The notes: generated from the sequence alone by a model not told the origin. A stretch of DNA of 64,000 bases from Bufo bufo (GCF_905171765.1 NC_053392.1:449784722-449848721), one strand, 5' to 3'. Positions 11,410 to 26,569 are shown, numbered from the stretch's first letter. A program made the numbers and translations.

Positions 11410-11697
11410 GAAAGCACTACCTGGGATCCGGTACCCACAGGGTTAACTCACTCTCCTGATAAGAGGAAAAGGAAGTGAGTGAGGGTGTGGAGTGTGTGGT
11501 GTGATGTGGACACACTGCTGTGGCTGGCTGTGAACAGAGCTGGAAACTGAGGACATGTAGAAAGTTTGGCAGGAAAGCCGATTGAAATCTACCACAGACT
11601 AAAAAGAAACGGAGCCACGGAGTGCTGTCCGCATCTTTTGCGGCCCCATTGAAATGAATAGGTCCGCATCCAACCCGCCAAAACAGCGGCTCGGAAG
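11410..11697. other. Unassigned sequence and half of an older MITE
   Basis: Bases 11410-11620 show no gene and no repeat I can name. From about 11620 to 11697, and again from 13646 to about 13687 beyond the nested hAT element, the sequence reads as the end of a Harbinger-like MITE finishing in 'ttgtgtgcatgaggcctta'; the same ending occurs at about 52905-52922. Confidence 0.4.
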
Positions 11698-12369
11698 TAG
11701 GGTTGCCACCCGTCCGGGATTCACCCGGACAGTCCGGGTTTGTAATCCTGTGCCCGGGTACAAGCCTTTCTTAGACCCGGGCACAGGATTCATTCAAACT
11801 GCAGTGTGTCCGATCGCATAAGCTGTCACTCACTGCGGCGGCCAGGTGATCAGCTGAGCTGAGCGCTCCCTGAGTGACAGACAGTCCCTCCCTCCTCTAG
11901 TCTACTCTACACAGTGATGCCAGGCAACGTGCGCACTGCGCAGCCTCAGAGTCAGTCAGTCAGAGCGCTGCCTGTGTTCACTTACTGTTCAGCAGCTTCA
12001 GTTCACTTCAGTCTCCCTCGCTCCTCCTCTGCCTCCCAGTCCCTCCCTCCTTCTCTCTGATAAGGAAGTCAGGTCCACAGGAAGTGACATCAGAGAGCGA
12101 GGCAGGGAGCAGAGCTCCGTGGGAGAATTGAAATCATTCTTCTTCTCCAGACTAGTCCTGTCCAGCAGCCTGCCCAAGTAGACAGTAGTGCCTACTGCCC
12201 AGCCCTGTGCCCTGCCTGCAGACAGTGCTTGCAGCAGTGGTTTTTTCGTTTTTCAACTGTGACCAAGAAGACAGTCCTGACTCCTGAGTCCTGACACCTG
12301 TCCTAGTCTGTCACTTCTAAAAAGGTATAAATATAAAACATTTGAAGTGTGTAATGTAACAGTGTTTAA

Positions 12370-13235
12370 ACAGGTTTCTGATTCTGAAATCTGTCAATCA
12401 GAAAAAACGTTATGTTATGTAGCTGACTGACATTAGTGATGGGCTGATGTCAGCACTACATAACAGTGTGTTTTAACTCCCTGACCAGGCTCGGACTGGC
12501 CCACAGGGGTGCAGGGGAATCCCCCGGTGGGCCCCTGAGCAAGGTGAGCCCCTAGCCCCCCACTCCCTGCACACTTGGCACATAACATTAGACTTGTTGC
12601 ACTACATACACATATTCAGTGTACAGCTCCTCCGCCAGCCGATGTTCACATAAAAATCTTGTTAAATTATTTATTATATTTGAATGTATCCGTACTGTGG
12701 GCCCCCAAAATAAATTTTACTGGTGGGCCCTAGGCAGCCCAGTCCGACACTGTCCCTGCCTGCCGCCGTTCTCTTAAAATAAAGACTTCTAATATGCTAA
12801 TGAGCCTCTAGGTGCTATGAGGGCGTTGCTGCAGCACCTAGAGGCTCCGTCTATTCACCCTTTGGCAGTGGCACGCCCATGTCCAGTTGATTGACGTCCG
12901 AGTTCTCCTCTTCATCCCGTAAATCCCACGCCTGCGCCGTCCCGTTTAGTATTCGGTGCAGGCGCGGGATTTACGGGACGAAGAGGAGAACTCTGACGTC
13001 AATCAACTGGACATGGGCGTGCCACTGCCAAAGGGTGAATAGACGGAGCCTCTAGGTGCTGCAGCAACGCCCTCATAACACCTAGAGGCTCATTAGCATA
13101 TTAGAAGTCTTTATTTTAAGAGAACGGCGGCAGGCGGGGAGTTATAAAACACACTGTTATGTACTGCTGACATCAGCACATCACTAATGTCAGTCAGCTA
13201 CATAACATAACATTTTTTCTGATGACAGAAACCCT
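12370..13235. mobile_element. Palindromic TTAA MITE (second copy type)
   Basis: TTAA flanks at 12366-12369 and 13236-13239. The ends (ACAGGTTTCTG... and ...CAGAAACCCT) are inverted relative to each other with 'caatcagaaaaaacgttatg' next to them. After removing the nested hAT MITE, most of the element folds as one long hairpin centred near 12945, with arms around 'tctaggtgctgcagcaacgc'. It resembles the MITE at 646-1381 in design but not in interior sequence. Confidence 0.8.
12486..12752. mobile_element. hAT-type MITE nested in TTAA MITE
   Basis: Ends CAGGCTCGGACTGG and CCAGTCCGACACTG are inverted with two mismatches. Flanks TCCCTGAC (12478-12485) and TCCCTGCC (12753-12760) form an 8-bp duplication with one difference. 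The interior includes 'gtgggcccc', typical of a family I recall from frogs and fish. It interrupts one arm of the hairpin of the surrounding MITE. Confidence 0.8.
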
Positions 13236-13724
13236 TTAATAAAAAATATTAATTGATTGGACGACAACTATCAATAAAATGGATTTTGCACTAACATGAA
13301 ATTTGGATGTCTGTATTGGATGATATGTATTACTGCACATATAAGATGCCCCCCACAAAACATGTCACTGGTTACCTGTGGCATTTTTTTATGGGGGCAT
13401 GTTTTAGGTGCAATACTAACAAGTGCCTTGCCGCCCCGAGCAAGGCACTTGTTATTATTGCACATAAAATATGCTCCCCAAAAAAAATGCCACAGGTAAC
13501 CAGTAACATCTTTTCTGGGGGGCATCTATTATTTCATTACAAAATATGTGCATAGTGTATACCTACAAAAAAATATACATACCAAAAAATTGCCGCGAGG
13601 TGCTAAAGTGTTCGGGTTTGGCTTGAAGAAAAGGTGGCAACCCTACTCGGATGCGGACCCAAACAACGGTTGTGTGCATGAGGCCTTAATCTGTGTAAAT
13701 TCCAGTCTCTGAATGTGGTGTATT

Positions 13725-13830
13725 ATGGGTCTGATGAAGACGGGAGACCCTCGATGAAATGCATTTCCCTGTTCCCTTGGTTTATCTGTTAACTATAAAA
13801 TTATTTCTTCTTCAGTTTAGCAGTCAGTAT
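13725..13830 (+). other. Possible Penelope-like 3' fragment with hammerhead-like core
   Basis: The sequence CTGATGAAG at 13731 followed by a G/C-rich hairpin-forming stretch and GATGAAATGC resembles a decayed hammerhead ribozyme core (CUGAUGA, stem, GAAA). Similar blocks end Penelope-like elements, as at 34660 here. No coding sequence accompanies it. Confidence 0.3.
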
Positions 13831-16320
<2,490 letters not shown>

Positions 16321-16426
16321 TAGGGATGAGCGATCCTGGACCGCCACATTCGGGACCGTGCCGGACATTTGGATGTTGGTGTACCGAACCCGAACCAGTA
16401 TTTTGGTGCCACTTTTATTTGCAACT

Positions 16427-17440
16427 GTCACAGGGATATATATAATAGTTATTCAGCCGGTTAATTTGGTCGGTATGTCCTACCTTTATTTTTGTTTAAA
16501 AAACACTGTACTTGCCGCTGTCAAAGGGATATATAATAGTTATTCAGCCGGTTAATTTGGTTGGCGTAACCTACCTATATTTTGGGTTTAAAATACACTG
16601 TACTTGCCACCATCAAAGGGAATATATAATAGTTATTCAGCCGGTTAATTGGGTCGGTGTGACCTACCTATTTTTTGGGGTTGAAAAAACACTGTACTAG
16701 CCACCATCACAAGAATATATAATAGTTATTAAGCTGGATAATTCAGTTGGTGTGACCTACCTTCTTTTTTTTTTGTTTAAAATACACTGTACTTGCCACC
16801 GTCAAATAGATATACAGTATAATAGTTATTCAATCAGTTAATTGGGTCAGTGTGACATACCTATTATTTTGGTTTAAAAAACACTGTACTTGCCACTGTC
16901 AAAGGGATATAATAGTTATTGAACAGGTTAATTGGATCAGTTTGACCTACCTTTTTTTTTTTTGTTTAAAATACACTGTATTTGCCACCGTCAAAGGTAT
17001 ATATAATAGTAATTCAGCCAGCTAATTGGGTCGGTGTGACCTAGGTGTTTGGAAAAAAAATAAATAGGTAGGTCACATGACCCAATTAACCGGCTGAATA
17101 ACTATTATATATTCCCTTTGACTGTGGCAAGTACAGTGTATTTTAAACAAAAAACAAGGTAGGTTACACTGACCCAATTAACCGGCTGAATAGCCATCAT
17201 ATATCCCTGTGACAGTGGCAAGAAGTGCTTTTTCAACCCAAAATATAGATTTTGGGTTGAAAAAGCACTTCTTGCCACTGTCACAGGGATATATGATGGC
17301 TATTCAGCCGGTTAATTGGGTCAGTGTAACCTACCTTGTTTTTTGTTTAAAATACACTGTACTTGCCACAGTCAAAGGGAATATATAATAGTTATTCAGC
17401 CGGTTAATTGGGTCATGTGACCTACCTATTTTTTTTTTTT
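16427..17440. repeat. About 94-bp tandem repeats, partly inverted, in hAT-1
   Basis: The phrase 'aatagttattcagccggttaatt' recurs about every 94 bases from 16445 to about 17010, roughly seven times with divergence. The same unit then appears inverted (17060-17235) and direct again (17245-17430), giving a large hairpin centred at 17240. It lies between the terminal repeat and the transposase start, so it may hold transposase-binding or promoter sites (inference). Confidence 0.85.
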
Positions 17441-17520
17441 TTTCCAAACACCTCTTTTGCATCCGTGACACGGATATACAATTGTTCGTCTGTCAGGCAA
17501 TTTTGTGGGTGACTAACAAA

Positions 17521-18840
17521 ATGAGGAGAGCATCAACTAGGGGAAGTGGAAGTGGTCATGGTGTTGCTGGAGCTCCTGCTGCAGGGAGAGGACGCTGTTG
17601 ATCTGTGTCAGCTACACACCCAAATGAAACGCCTCCTTCTGGTGCACACAGTCGACAGGACGTTATGCATTTTGTAGGCCCACATACCGCTATAAGAATG
17701 GTGAGGCCAGAACCAGTAGAGACGGCAGTAGATTGGATGGCTGAGAGTGCCTCCAGTTCCTTCACATTGTCTTCCCCCGGTTCACTGTTGAAAGTGCAGA
17801 GTTGGCACTGGCGGCCCACGAGCATAGTCTTCCACCTCAAACCCTTGCACATCAGTCAAGCAGTCTGAGCCCAAAGTCATGCAACAGTCACTTATGATTT
17901 TTTAGGACTTTGCAGGCAGGGTTTTCGTTGGCCATGCACCTAGCCCTGCCCCAGAAGTGACTGAGTGCACTGATGCCCAACCACTTATATTTGAGGATGA
18001 GGACGTGGGGGAACCACCAACGCATGTTTCTGATGACGAAACACAGGTGTCAACTGCTGGGGCTTTCTGCAGTGTGCAGACCGGCCAGGAGGGCAGGGGT
18101 GAGGAGTGGGTGGAAGATGATGGGGAGGATGATGAGGTCCTAGACCTCACATGGAACTAAGGCCATGCCAGTGACGTGTGCAGTTCGGAGAAAGAGGAGG
18201 GGGAACGCAGCTCCAGCCGCACAGCAAAATAGGGAGCAGGGTGCAAAAGCAGAGCCGCTGGCCCCCAGCAAGTACACTTGCTATTTACCAACGCGCCATG
18301 AGACATAGCACACCAAAGTCGGTGCAAAGGAGTTCCCTGGCGTGGCAGTTCTTCAGGCAGTGTGCTGACGACAGGACATGGGTGGTTTTCACACTGTGTA
18401 GTCAGAGCCTGAAGCAAGGCATAAATGTTCTGTTCCTGGACCAACAGCAGCCAGCTACTCAACTGTCCAGCCAGGGCACCGTTTTGGAAGATGAGGAGGA
18501 TAATGAGGAGTACACAGACAATACACCTCCCATGGAGGACAGCTTGTCGTTGCTTCTGGACAGACTGGCACACATTAGCGACTACATGCTGCAGTGCCTG
18601 CACAATGATCACTGAGTTGCCCACATTCTAACTGATGCGGATTACTGGTTGGCCACCCTGATGGATCCCCGCTACAATGACAACATGCCGTCCTTACTTT
18701 CGTCACTGGAGCCTGAATGGAAGATGCGCGAGTACAAGTGAACGCTGGTAGAGGCGCTACTGATGTCATTCAAACCTGACAGCGGGGCCTCAGGGGAACC
18801 ACGATACGGAGGAGGATGTCACCAATGCAGCAGGGACACC
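17521..18840 (+). pseudogene. hAT-1 transposase, internally deleted
   Basis: A start at 17521 encodes a basic Gly/Arg/Ser-rich N-terminus, stopped early at about 17599. Later segments match hAT-2 closely: an acidic region (about 17957-18160), a degraded BED-type zinc finger (SSLAWQFFRQCADDRTWVVF at about 18325) and the C-terminal-half motif DYWLATLMDPRY (about 18637). The sequence jumps from the BED finger directly to the acidic region before that last motif, so the catalytic core including the RWN motif is deleted. Stops break the frame at several points. The remaining dimerisation region lies after the nest at 50500-50735. Confidence 0.8.
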
Positions 18841-19795
18841 ATCTGTAATGGATCTCCTGGCACCCTGACTGGGTACCTCCGTTGATGGATGCTCCTAGTG
18901 CTTCTTGAGGACTCTAAGCACTCCGCTCAACACCATAACCACCACAGGAACAAGGAACAGGAACAGCTCTTACAAGAGCTAGCGGCTATAGCCAGGGGAG
19001 TATACAGCATATAGCAATCCCCACACACATGAAACAAAGCTCTATGTTGAAGGTAAAACAGGAACTCCCTTTATTGAAGCTCAACTCAGTATATATAAAG
19101 TTCAAGAAATCTAACAACATAAATGAATCAACCATGAACAACATGCAAACAGACATCTTCACCCCCTCCATAATGAATGAATAGGGAGAGAGGAGACACA
19201 TGTGATGGGATTATCTCCTGAGTAGAGTTGAGCGAACCTGAACTATAAAGTTCGGGTTCGTACAGAACTTTAGGTTTTTCAACACCTGAACATTTCCATA
19301 AGTGTTCGGCGCTTTCTTGGCGCTTTTTGAAAGGCTGCACTACAGCCAATCAACAAGAGTCATACTACTTGCCCCAAAAGGCCATCACAGCCATGCCTAC
19401 TATTGGCATGGCTGTAATTGGCCAACTGCAGCATGTGACCCAGCCTCTATTTAAGCTGGAGTCACGTAGCGCCGCCCGTCACTCTGCTCAGATTAGTGTA
19501 GGGAGAGGCTGCAGCTGCTGTCAGGGAGAGATCAGGGAAAAATATTATCAAGAACTGCCTTTTTACTCAACGATCTACATCAAATGTGTTTTGTGGGTGC
19601 AGTGCACAATTTTTTTAAGCCTGCACTGAGCCAACTACTGCTGAAAACAAACTTTTTTTTACTTCAGTTTGTCAATATCAATACATAATCGGCAGCCATT
19701 TAATGCAACAATAGTGCACCAGCACTATCTATCTGCATGTCTGCTAGTCCAGAAATACAGCGTTTTGCTTACTGTGCTTAAAAAAAACTTTTTTT

Positions 19796-20110
19796 CATAT
19801 ATTGCACATCTGTGATTACACTTGCATGGGTGACTGTCACATTTAGGCCACAAATAAGGCTTTTAGGATACTGTGGTGAAAAATCCCTCTGATATACTGC
19901 ACATCTGGGATTACAAGTGCATAAGAGACTGTCACATTTAGGCCACAAATACTGCTATTAGGATACTGTTGTTAAAAAACCCTTTTTTTCATATACTGCA
20001 CATCTGTGATTACACGTGCATAGGTGACTGTCACATTAAGGCCACAAATAAGGCTTTTAGGATACTATGGTGAAAAAAAACCTTTTTTTCACATACTGCA
20101 CATCTGTCTG
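19796..20110. repeat. About 97-bp tandem repeats in hAT-2 5' region
   Basis: The phrase 'actgcacatctgtgattaca' recurs at about 19800, 19896, 19993 and (partly) 20094. Each unit also contains 'gactgtcacatttaggccacaaata'-like sequence. As in hAT-1, the array lies between the terminal repeat and the transposase start. Confidence 0.85.
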
Positions 20111-20229
20111 TTTTATAGGGTTAAAAAATAATAATAATAGAGTGCAATACCCTACATCAGGGTTTATATTGGCGGTTAATTATTTTTAACATACTTAACC
20201 ATTTCTACTATGCTTTGTGAACGCTAACT

Positions 20230-23200
20230 ATGAGGCAAACATCTAATAAGGGACGCGGGCATGGTCGTGGTGTTGGTGGAGCCTGTGGTGCAGTGAGAGG
20301 ACGTGGCCGTTCTGCCACAGCTACACGTCCTACTGAACCTACTACCTCAGGTTCCAGTAGCCGCCAGAATCTACAGCGATATTTGGTCGGGCCTAATGCC
20401 GTTCTAAGGATGGTAAAGCCTGAGCAAGTACAGGCGCTAGTCAATTAGGTGGCCGACAGTGGATCCAGCACGTTCACATTATCTCCCACCTAGTCTTCTG
20501 CAGAAAGCGCACAGGTGGCACCTGAAATCCATGCCCATCAGTCTGTCACATCACCCCCGTGCATGAGCCTCAAGTCATACAGCAGTCTCTTATGCTGTTT
20601 GAAGACTCTGCTGACAGGGTTTCCCAAGGGCATCCACATAGCCCTTCCCCAGGGGTGGAAGACATAGAATGCACTGACGCACAACCACTTATGTTTCCTG
20701 ATGAGGACATGGGAATACCACCTCAGCACGTCTCTGATGATGAAGAAACACAGGTGCCAACTGCTGCGTCTTTCTGCAATGTGCAGACCGAAAAGGAGGT
20801 CTGGGTGGAAGACGATGCAGGGGACGATGAGGTCCTAGACCCCTCATGAAATGTAGTGCCACTGACTTTTAGAGTTCGGAGGAAGAGGCAGTGGTGAGAC
20901 CGAGCCAAACGCGTAGCAAAAGCGGGAGCAGGGTGCAAAAGCAGAGCAGCCGTTGCCAAAACAGTTCGACTGCTACTGGCCACCATCAGCAGGGACCGAG
21001 CACACCAAAGGCAGCTTCAAGGAGTTCCCTGGCATGGCATTTCTTCACACAATGTGCTGACGACAAGATCCGAGTGGTTTGCACGCTGTGCCATCAGAGC
21101 CTGAAGCGAGGTATTAACGTTCTGAACCTTAGCACAACCTGCATGACTAGGCATCTATATGCGAGACACAGGCTGCAGTGGAGTAAGCACCTTCAAAACC
21201 AAGAAAGGGCTCAGGCCCCTCTTCTGCTGCTGCCTCGGCCTCTTCCTCCACCTCTGGAGGAACGTTGGCACCTGCCGCCCAGCAACAGAGGATGTGCCAC
21301 CAACAACACCACCTCCGTCACCAAGCATCTTCACCATGTCACACGGAAGCGTTCAGCTCTCCATCTCACAAACCTTTGAGAGAAAGCATAAATTCCCAAC
21401 TAGCCACCCTCGATCCCTGGCCCTGAATGCCAGCATTTCTAAACGACTGGCCTTTGAAATGCTGTCATTCAGGCTGGTGGAGACGGACAGCTTCAAACAG
21501 CTCATGTCGCTTGCTGTCCCACAGTACGTCGTTCCCAGCCGCCCATAATTCTCCAGGAGAGCTGTGCCCTCCCTGCACAACCAAGTATCGGATAAAATCA
21601 AGTGTGCACTGCGCAACGCCATCTGTGGCAAGGTCCACCAAACCACAAATATGTGGACCAGTAAGCACGGCCAGGGACGCTATATCTCCCTAACTGCACA
21701 CTGGGTAAATGTAGTGGCGGCTGGACCCCAGGCGGAGAGCTCTTTGGTGCATGTCCTTCCGACACCAAGGATCGCAGGGCATCATTCTTTGCCTCCTCTT
21801 CCTACTCGGCTTCCTCCTCCTCTTCTACCACCTCCTCATCCGGTCAGCGACAGACCTTCACCACCAACTTCAGCACAGCCAGGGGTAAACGTCAGCAGGC
21901 CGTTCTGAAACTGATGTGTTTGGGGGACAGGCCCCAGACCGCGCAGGAGTTGTGGCGGGGTATAGAACAACAGACCGACGAGTGGTTGCTGCCAGTGAGC
22001 CTCAAGCCTGGCCTGGTGGTGTGCGATAATGGGTGAAATCTCGTTGCAGCTCTGGGACTAGCCGGTTTGACGCACATCCCTTGCCTGACGCATGTGCTGA
22101 ATTTGGTGGTGCAGAAATTCATTGACCACTACCCCGACATGTCAGAGCTGCTGCGTAAAGTGTTGGCTGTCTGTGCGTGCTTCCGGCGTTCTCATCCTGC
22201 CGCCGCTCGGCTGTCTGCTCTACAGTGTAACTTCGGCCTTCCCGCTCACCGCCTCATATGCGATGTGCCCACCAGGTGGAACTCCACCTTACACATGCTG
22301 GAGAGACTGTGCGAGCAGCAGCAGGCCATAGGGGCGTTTCAGCTGCAGCACGCACGGGTGAGTCGCACTGCAGAACAGCACCACTTCACCACCAATGACT
22401 GGGCCTCCATGCGAGACCTGTGTGCCCTGTTTCGAGTACTCCACCAACATAGCCAGTGGCGATGACACCGTTATCAGCGTTACAATACCACTTCTATGTC
22501 TCCTTGAGAAAACACTTAGGGCGATGATGGAAGAGGATGTGGCCCAGGACGAGGAGGAGGAAGAGGGGTCATCTCTAACACTTTAAGGCCAGTCTTTTAG
22601 AAGTGGCTCAGAGGGAGGTTTTTTGCAACAGCAGAGGCCAGGTACAAATTTGGCCGGCCAGGGCCCACTAGAGGAGGATGAGGAGGAGGAGGATGGGGAT
22701 GAAGCATGTTCACAGCGGGGTGGCACCCAACGCAGCTCGGGCCCATCACTGGTGCGTGGATGGGGGGATACGGAGGACACAGACGATACGCCTCCCACAG
22801 AGGACAGCTTGTCCTTACCTCTGGGCAGCCTGGCACACATGAGCGACTACATGCTGCAGTGCCTGCGCAACGACTGCAGAGTTGCCCACATTTTAACGTG
22901 TGCTGACTACTGGGTGGCCACCCTGCTGGATCCCCGTTACAAAGACAATGTGCCATCCTTAATTCCCTCACTGGAGCGTGATCGGAAGATGCGCGACTAC
23001 AGGCGCACGCGGGTAGACACGCTCCTGAGAGCATTCCCGACTCACGCCGGGGGACAAGTGGAAGCACAAGGTGAAGGCAAGGGAGGAGGAAGAGGTCGCC
23101 AACGCAGCTGTGTCATCGCCAGCACCTCAGAAGGCAGGGTTAGCATGGCCGACATGTGGAAAAGCTTTGTCACCTAGCCGCAACAACCGGCCCCAACTGC

Positions 23201-23477
23201 TGATCTGGAGCGTCTACACGTACTGACTGATGGTTCTGCCCCATTCAACTTCTGGGTCTTCAAATTGTCCACATGGCCAGAGCTTGCCCTGTATGCCTTG
23301 GAGGTGCTGGCCTGCCCTGCAGCCAGTGTACTCTCTGAACGTGTATTTAGCACGGCAGGAGTCGTCATTACAGACAGACGCAGCCGCCTGTCCACAGCCA
23401 ACGTGGACAAGCTCACGTTCATTAAAATGAACCAGGCTTGTATCCCACAAGACTTGTCTGTACCTTGTGCAGAATAG
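20230..23477 (+). pseudogene. hAT-2 transposase
   Basis: In order: a basic Gly/Arg-rich N-terminus (ATG 20230); an acidic segment (20559-20849); a BED zinc finger, LAWHFFTQCADDKIRVVCTL and TCMTRHLYARH (about 21020-21165); a catalytic-core segment ending GLTHIPCLTHVLNLVVQKF (about 22055-22120); the RWN motif DVPTRWNSTLHMLERL (about 22262); LLDPRYKDNVPSL (about 22925); and the C-terminal dimerisation domain with CPAASVLSERVFSTAG (about 23312-23360). This is the standard order of hAT transposases, nuclear cut-and-paste enzymes making 8-bp duplications. Stops occur at 20446, 20847, 21546, 22036 and others, with several frame changes, so it is dead, but domain coverage is nearly complete. Confidence 0.85.
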
Positions 23478-23704
23478 ACATTTATACCACCATCAAACAT
23501 ACATTCTTGTACTCAAGTCAAGTGCAATGATTCTTTGTTTTCTTTTTTTTATTATTTATGGTCAGGGCTAGGACAACGTCGGCGTACGCAGAGAAACCTG
23601 CCCTGAATATAGTGGCTGAATTGTGCCGGGAGCCACGGGCGCGGGTACACCAATGAAAAAGGGGGCAAAAAACAATAGTTAGGTACAACACTTTATTATA
23701 AGAA

Positions 23705-24603
23705 TTACAAAGCCAGTGAACGAAAGGCACGAGATATCTCTACTTGAGGATTGGGTATATATCTGGTAAAGCAGGAGGACCGCCACCGCCCCATGGACCG
23801 AATGACATGGGTTGGCACCTGATGCCGAGATGCAGCGGAGGCCGTCCCTATGCGGAACGAATGCCCCGAAATTACCTTGCGGTCAAAACCTAGACCCTGG
23901 GCGAGGGCACGGATATAGGATATGAATTGTGAGGTGTTGAGAGGCTTGCCTGCGTGCGGCAGGAGCGGGCTGTCTGGCAGTGAATCTCGGATAAGTGCTA
24001 GCAATTGATGCAGCACTTGAACTGGACACCAATTGTTCGAGGTCGGGTAGAATTTGACCTCCGTGGGGGAATCCGTCTGATTGGTTTTGGTGGAGGGTAG
24101 CAGGAGAGTGTAATGGCCCAGGCCCCATGACAAATGTTGCTTCAACGGATGGCTTTGACGATTTGGGCCGGCCAGAACCTCCCCGGGCCTAAGGAACCAA
24201 TAAAAAGTAAGATACATGGCCGCTTTCAGAATCAGGCTAGTGGAGGGCCCAAAAGGATTACCATCCAATGACGAGGAGAGATCTCTAAACAATTTGCTAG
24301 ACACTGGTTGCCTGTGGCTCACGGACCCCTTACCCTCCTTTTGAATACCCCGAAGGGTGGCTTTAATAGCCTGAATGGAAAAAAAGGACCTGCGCTGAGG
24401 AGTGGCCAGCAAAGCTTGATGTTGTAGTCCGGCGGTACTATACGACAGAGATAGATGTGAGTGACAATAGGCCAAGAAGGCCATGATGTAGGAGGTTTCG
24501 GAGTGTTGACCCCTCGGATGACTCTTGGAAAATTTATCAAAAGCTCTTAAGCCGGCCTGATAATTCCTCGCCGTATTGCGCGACAATGATTTTGCAACCA
24601 GAC
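23705..24603 (-). CDS. Tyrosine recombinase domain of Ngaro/DIRS-like element
   Basis: About 295 residues in one open frame, continuous with RNase H upstream once the gypsy insertion is set aside. The N-terminal SAM-like core begins SRNTARNYQAGLRAFDKF. Catalytic residues are all visible: Arg in WFLRPGEVLA, His-x-x-Arg in ISGHSFRIGTAS, and Trp plus Tyr in SMGRWRSSCFTRYI. The enzyme integrates circular cDNA by site-specific-like recombination without target duplication. The stop is at 23705. This part is undamaged, but it is separated from its promoter and RT by two insertions, so it is no longer expressed as one polyprotein. Confidence 0.9.
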
Positions 24604-24608
24604 CCTTG

Positions 24609-25170
24609 TGTAATGACCGGCGTCACGCACAGGGAGGGAAAAGGGAAAGCCCTGCCCAAGGGAGAGGGAAAGGTGGTGACCCCTGACTCACCTTGCGGCT
24701 GGCACCTGACTGCCCTGACGTCCCTAGACGGGTTCCTCACCCGTGCGGCGATCACGTGCCTAAACCCTGGCTTTCCCTAGAATGAGCCCTAGATAGTGAA
24801 CGGGCCGGTGGGATCGCTAGTCCGCACCACTGACACTAAGAGTGAAACACCAGGGAGAGGACAGACAATACAGACAAACACATACACCCAGGTGGGCGAC
24901 CACAGCAGACCACAAAGGTCCAACAGGGATCCGGATGGTAACGTTCTGGACCAACTACCAGAGAACGCAGCAACACAGCTCCAGAGAGTCAGTATAGACG
25001 TCCAGGCAGGAAGCTCTATATCTGGCAACCAGAGAAGTGTGAGAGGGGAATATAAGGAGGTTGGGAGTGCTGGACAAGGAACAGCTGAGGAGAAGGAGCT
25101 ACGGAACCGCTGCGACTCCCTGACCCCGGGTATAACGGAGTCAGGCGTGGTTCTTGACACCCTCGTGACA
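24609..25170 (-). repeat. 3' LTR of gypsy element
   Basis: This 562-bp LTR ends (minus strand) TGACGCCGGTCATTACA and is preceded on the minus strand by a purine-rich tract (GAGAGGGGGGTAC at about 25171-25184), the polypurine tract used to prime plus-strand DNA. It matches the split 5' LTR except for an 87-bp segment present only in the 5' copy (35205-35291) and a small gap near 34825. Confidence 0.9.
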
Positions 25171-26569
25171 GTACCCCCCTCTCTACGAGGGGCCTCCGGA
25201 CACTCAGGACTAGGTCTCTCAGGATGAGAGGCATGAAAAACCCGAACTAGCCTGTCGGCGTTTACCTCAGACGCAGGAACCCACATTCTTTCCTCGGGAC
25301 CGTAACCTCTCCAATGCACCAGATTTCGAAGAGAGCGGCGGACCCGACGAGAATTAACAATTTTGGATATCTGAAACTCTAGATTACCATCCACAACAAC
25401 AGGAGGGGGTGGCAGCGGCGACGGTTCTAGAGGTGGAACATATTTTTTGAGTAACGACTTATGAAAGACGTTATGGATTTTAAAAGTCTGAGGTAGCTCC
25501 AGTCGAAAAGCCACGGGGTTGTTGATGGCTACAATTTTGTAAGGGCCAATGAACCTAGGACCCAGTTTCCAAGAGGGAACCTTTAATTTAATATTCCTAG
25601 TAGACAACCACACATAGTCATTCACTCCTAGGTCCAGACCTGGCGACCGTCTCTATCAGCCATGCATTTGCATTTACCTCCCATATTTTTCAAGTTAGCT
25701 TGCACCTTCTGCCATACCGATGAAAGAGACGACGAAAACCGTTCCACTTCGGGAACCCCAGAAGACCCCCCCTCTTTGAAAGTACAGAATTGGGGATGAA
25801 AACCATATGCACCAAGAAATGGTGACTTGCCAGTGGATTCCTGACGACGATTATTTATGGCAAACTCAGCTAACGGTAAATATGATGACCACAACTCTTG
25901 GTTTTCAGACACAAAACATCTTAGATATCTCTCCAGGTTTTGGTTGGTGCGCTCAGTCTGTCCATTCGACTGAGGATGGAAAGCTGATGAAAAGGACAAG
26001 TGTACCCCCAAACGGGAACAAAAAGCTTTCCAAAATTTAGAAATAAACTGGGTACCCCGATCCGAAACAACATCGGAAGGGACCCCGTGAAGCTTCACGA
26101 TTTCACTGATGAATACCTGAGCAAGAGTCTTAGCATTAGGTAGTGCGGGTAACGCAATGAAGTGTACCATTTTGCTAAACCTGTCCACTACTACCAAAAT
26201 AACTGTTTTACCCGCAGACAAAGGTAAATCAGTGATAAAATCCATTGACAGATGTGTCCATGGTCTATTGGGAATGACGAGTGGTAATAGAGACCCTGCA
26301 GGACGTGTATGCGAAACTTTTGCGCGTGCACAGGTAGAACAAGAAGACACAAAATCCAATACATCCTGACGCAACTTTGGCCACCAAAAACGACGAGACA
26401 GAGCAGAGTGTACCGCAGAAACAACCACTCCTCTTTGAAGAATGGGTACCGGATCACTCACATTACCCCCTCCAGGGAAACAACGAGATAGTGCATCAGC
26501 CTTGATATTCTTTGCCCCAGGACGATAGGTAATAACAAAGTTGAACCTGGTAAAAAAAATAGCGACCAC
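25171..26569 (-). pseudogene. Gypsy integrase with C-terminal chromodomain
   Basis: The frame from 26569 to 25628 contains CSTCARAK (zinc-finger half) and the catalytic core: LSMDFITDLP, VVSDRGTQFISKFW and SNGQTERTNQNLERY (D, D and E). After a frameshift at about 25628 the second frame (25625 downward) has the GPY/F-like region WKLGPRFIGPYKIV and a chromodomain, EFQISKIVNSRR then NLVHWRGYGPEERMWVP. Chromodomains bind methylated histone tails and direct integration to heterochromatin in chromoviruses. The reading ends near the polypurine tract. One frameshift is visible, so it is not translatable as one unit. Confidence 0.88.

Larger units (their letters stand above)
11698..13645. mobile_element. 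Non-autonomous hAT element
   Basis: Termini TAGGGTTGCCACC and GGTGGCAACCCTA are perfect inverted repeats of 13 bp. Flanking 8-bp duplications are CTCGGAAG (11690-11697) and CTCGGATG (13646-13653), 7 of 8 matching, the hAT hallmark. The inside has no transposase. It contains a TTAA MITE at 12370-13235, so it is older than that element. Confidence 0.85.

Noticed and set aside
23174..23500. Minus-strand frames opposite the hAT-2 C-terminus
   Set aside because: Shadows of the conserved plus-strand dimerisation domain.
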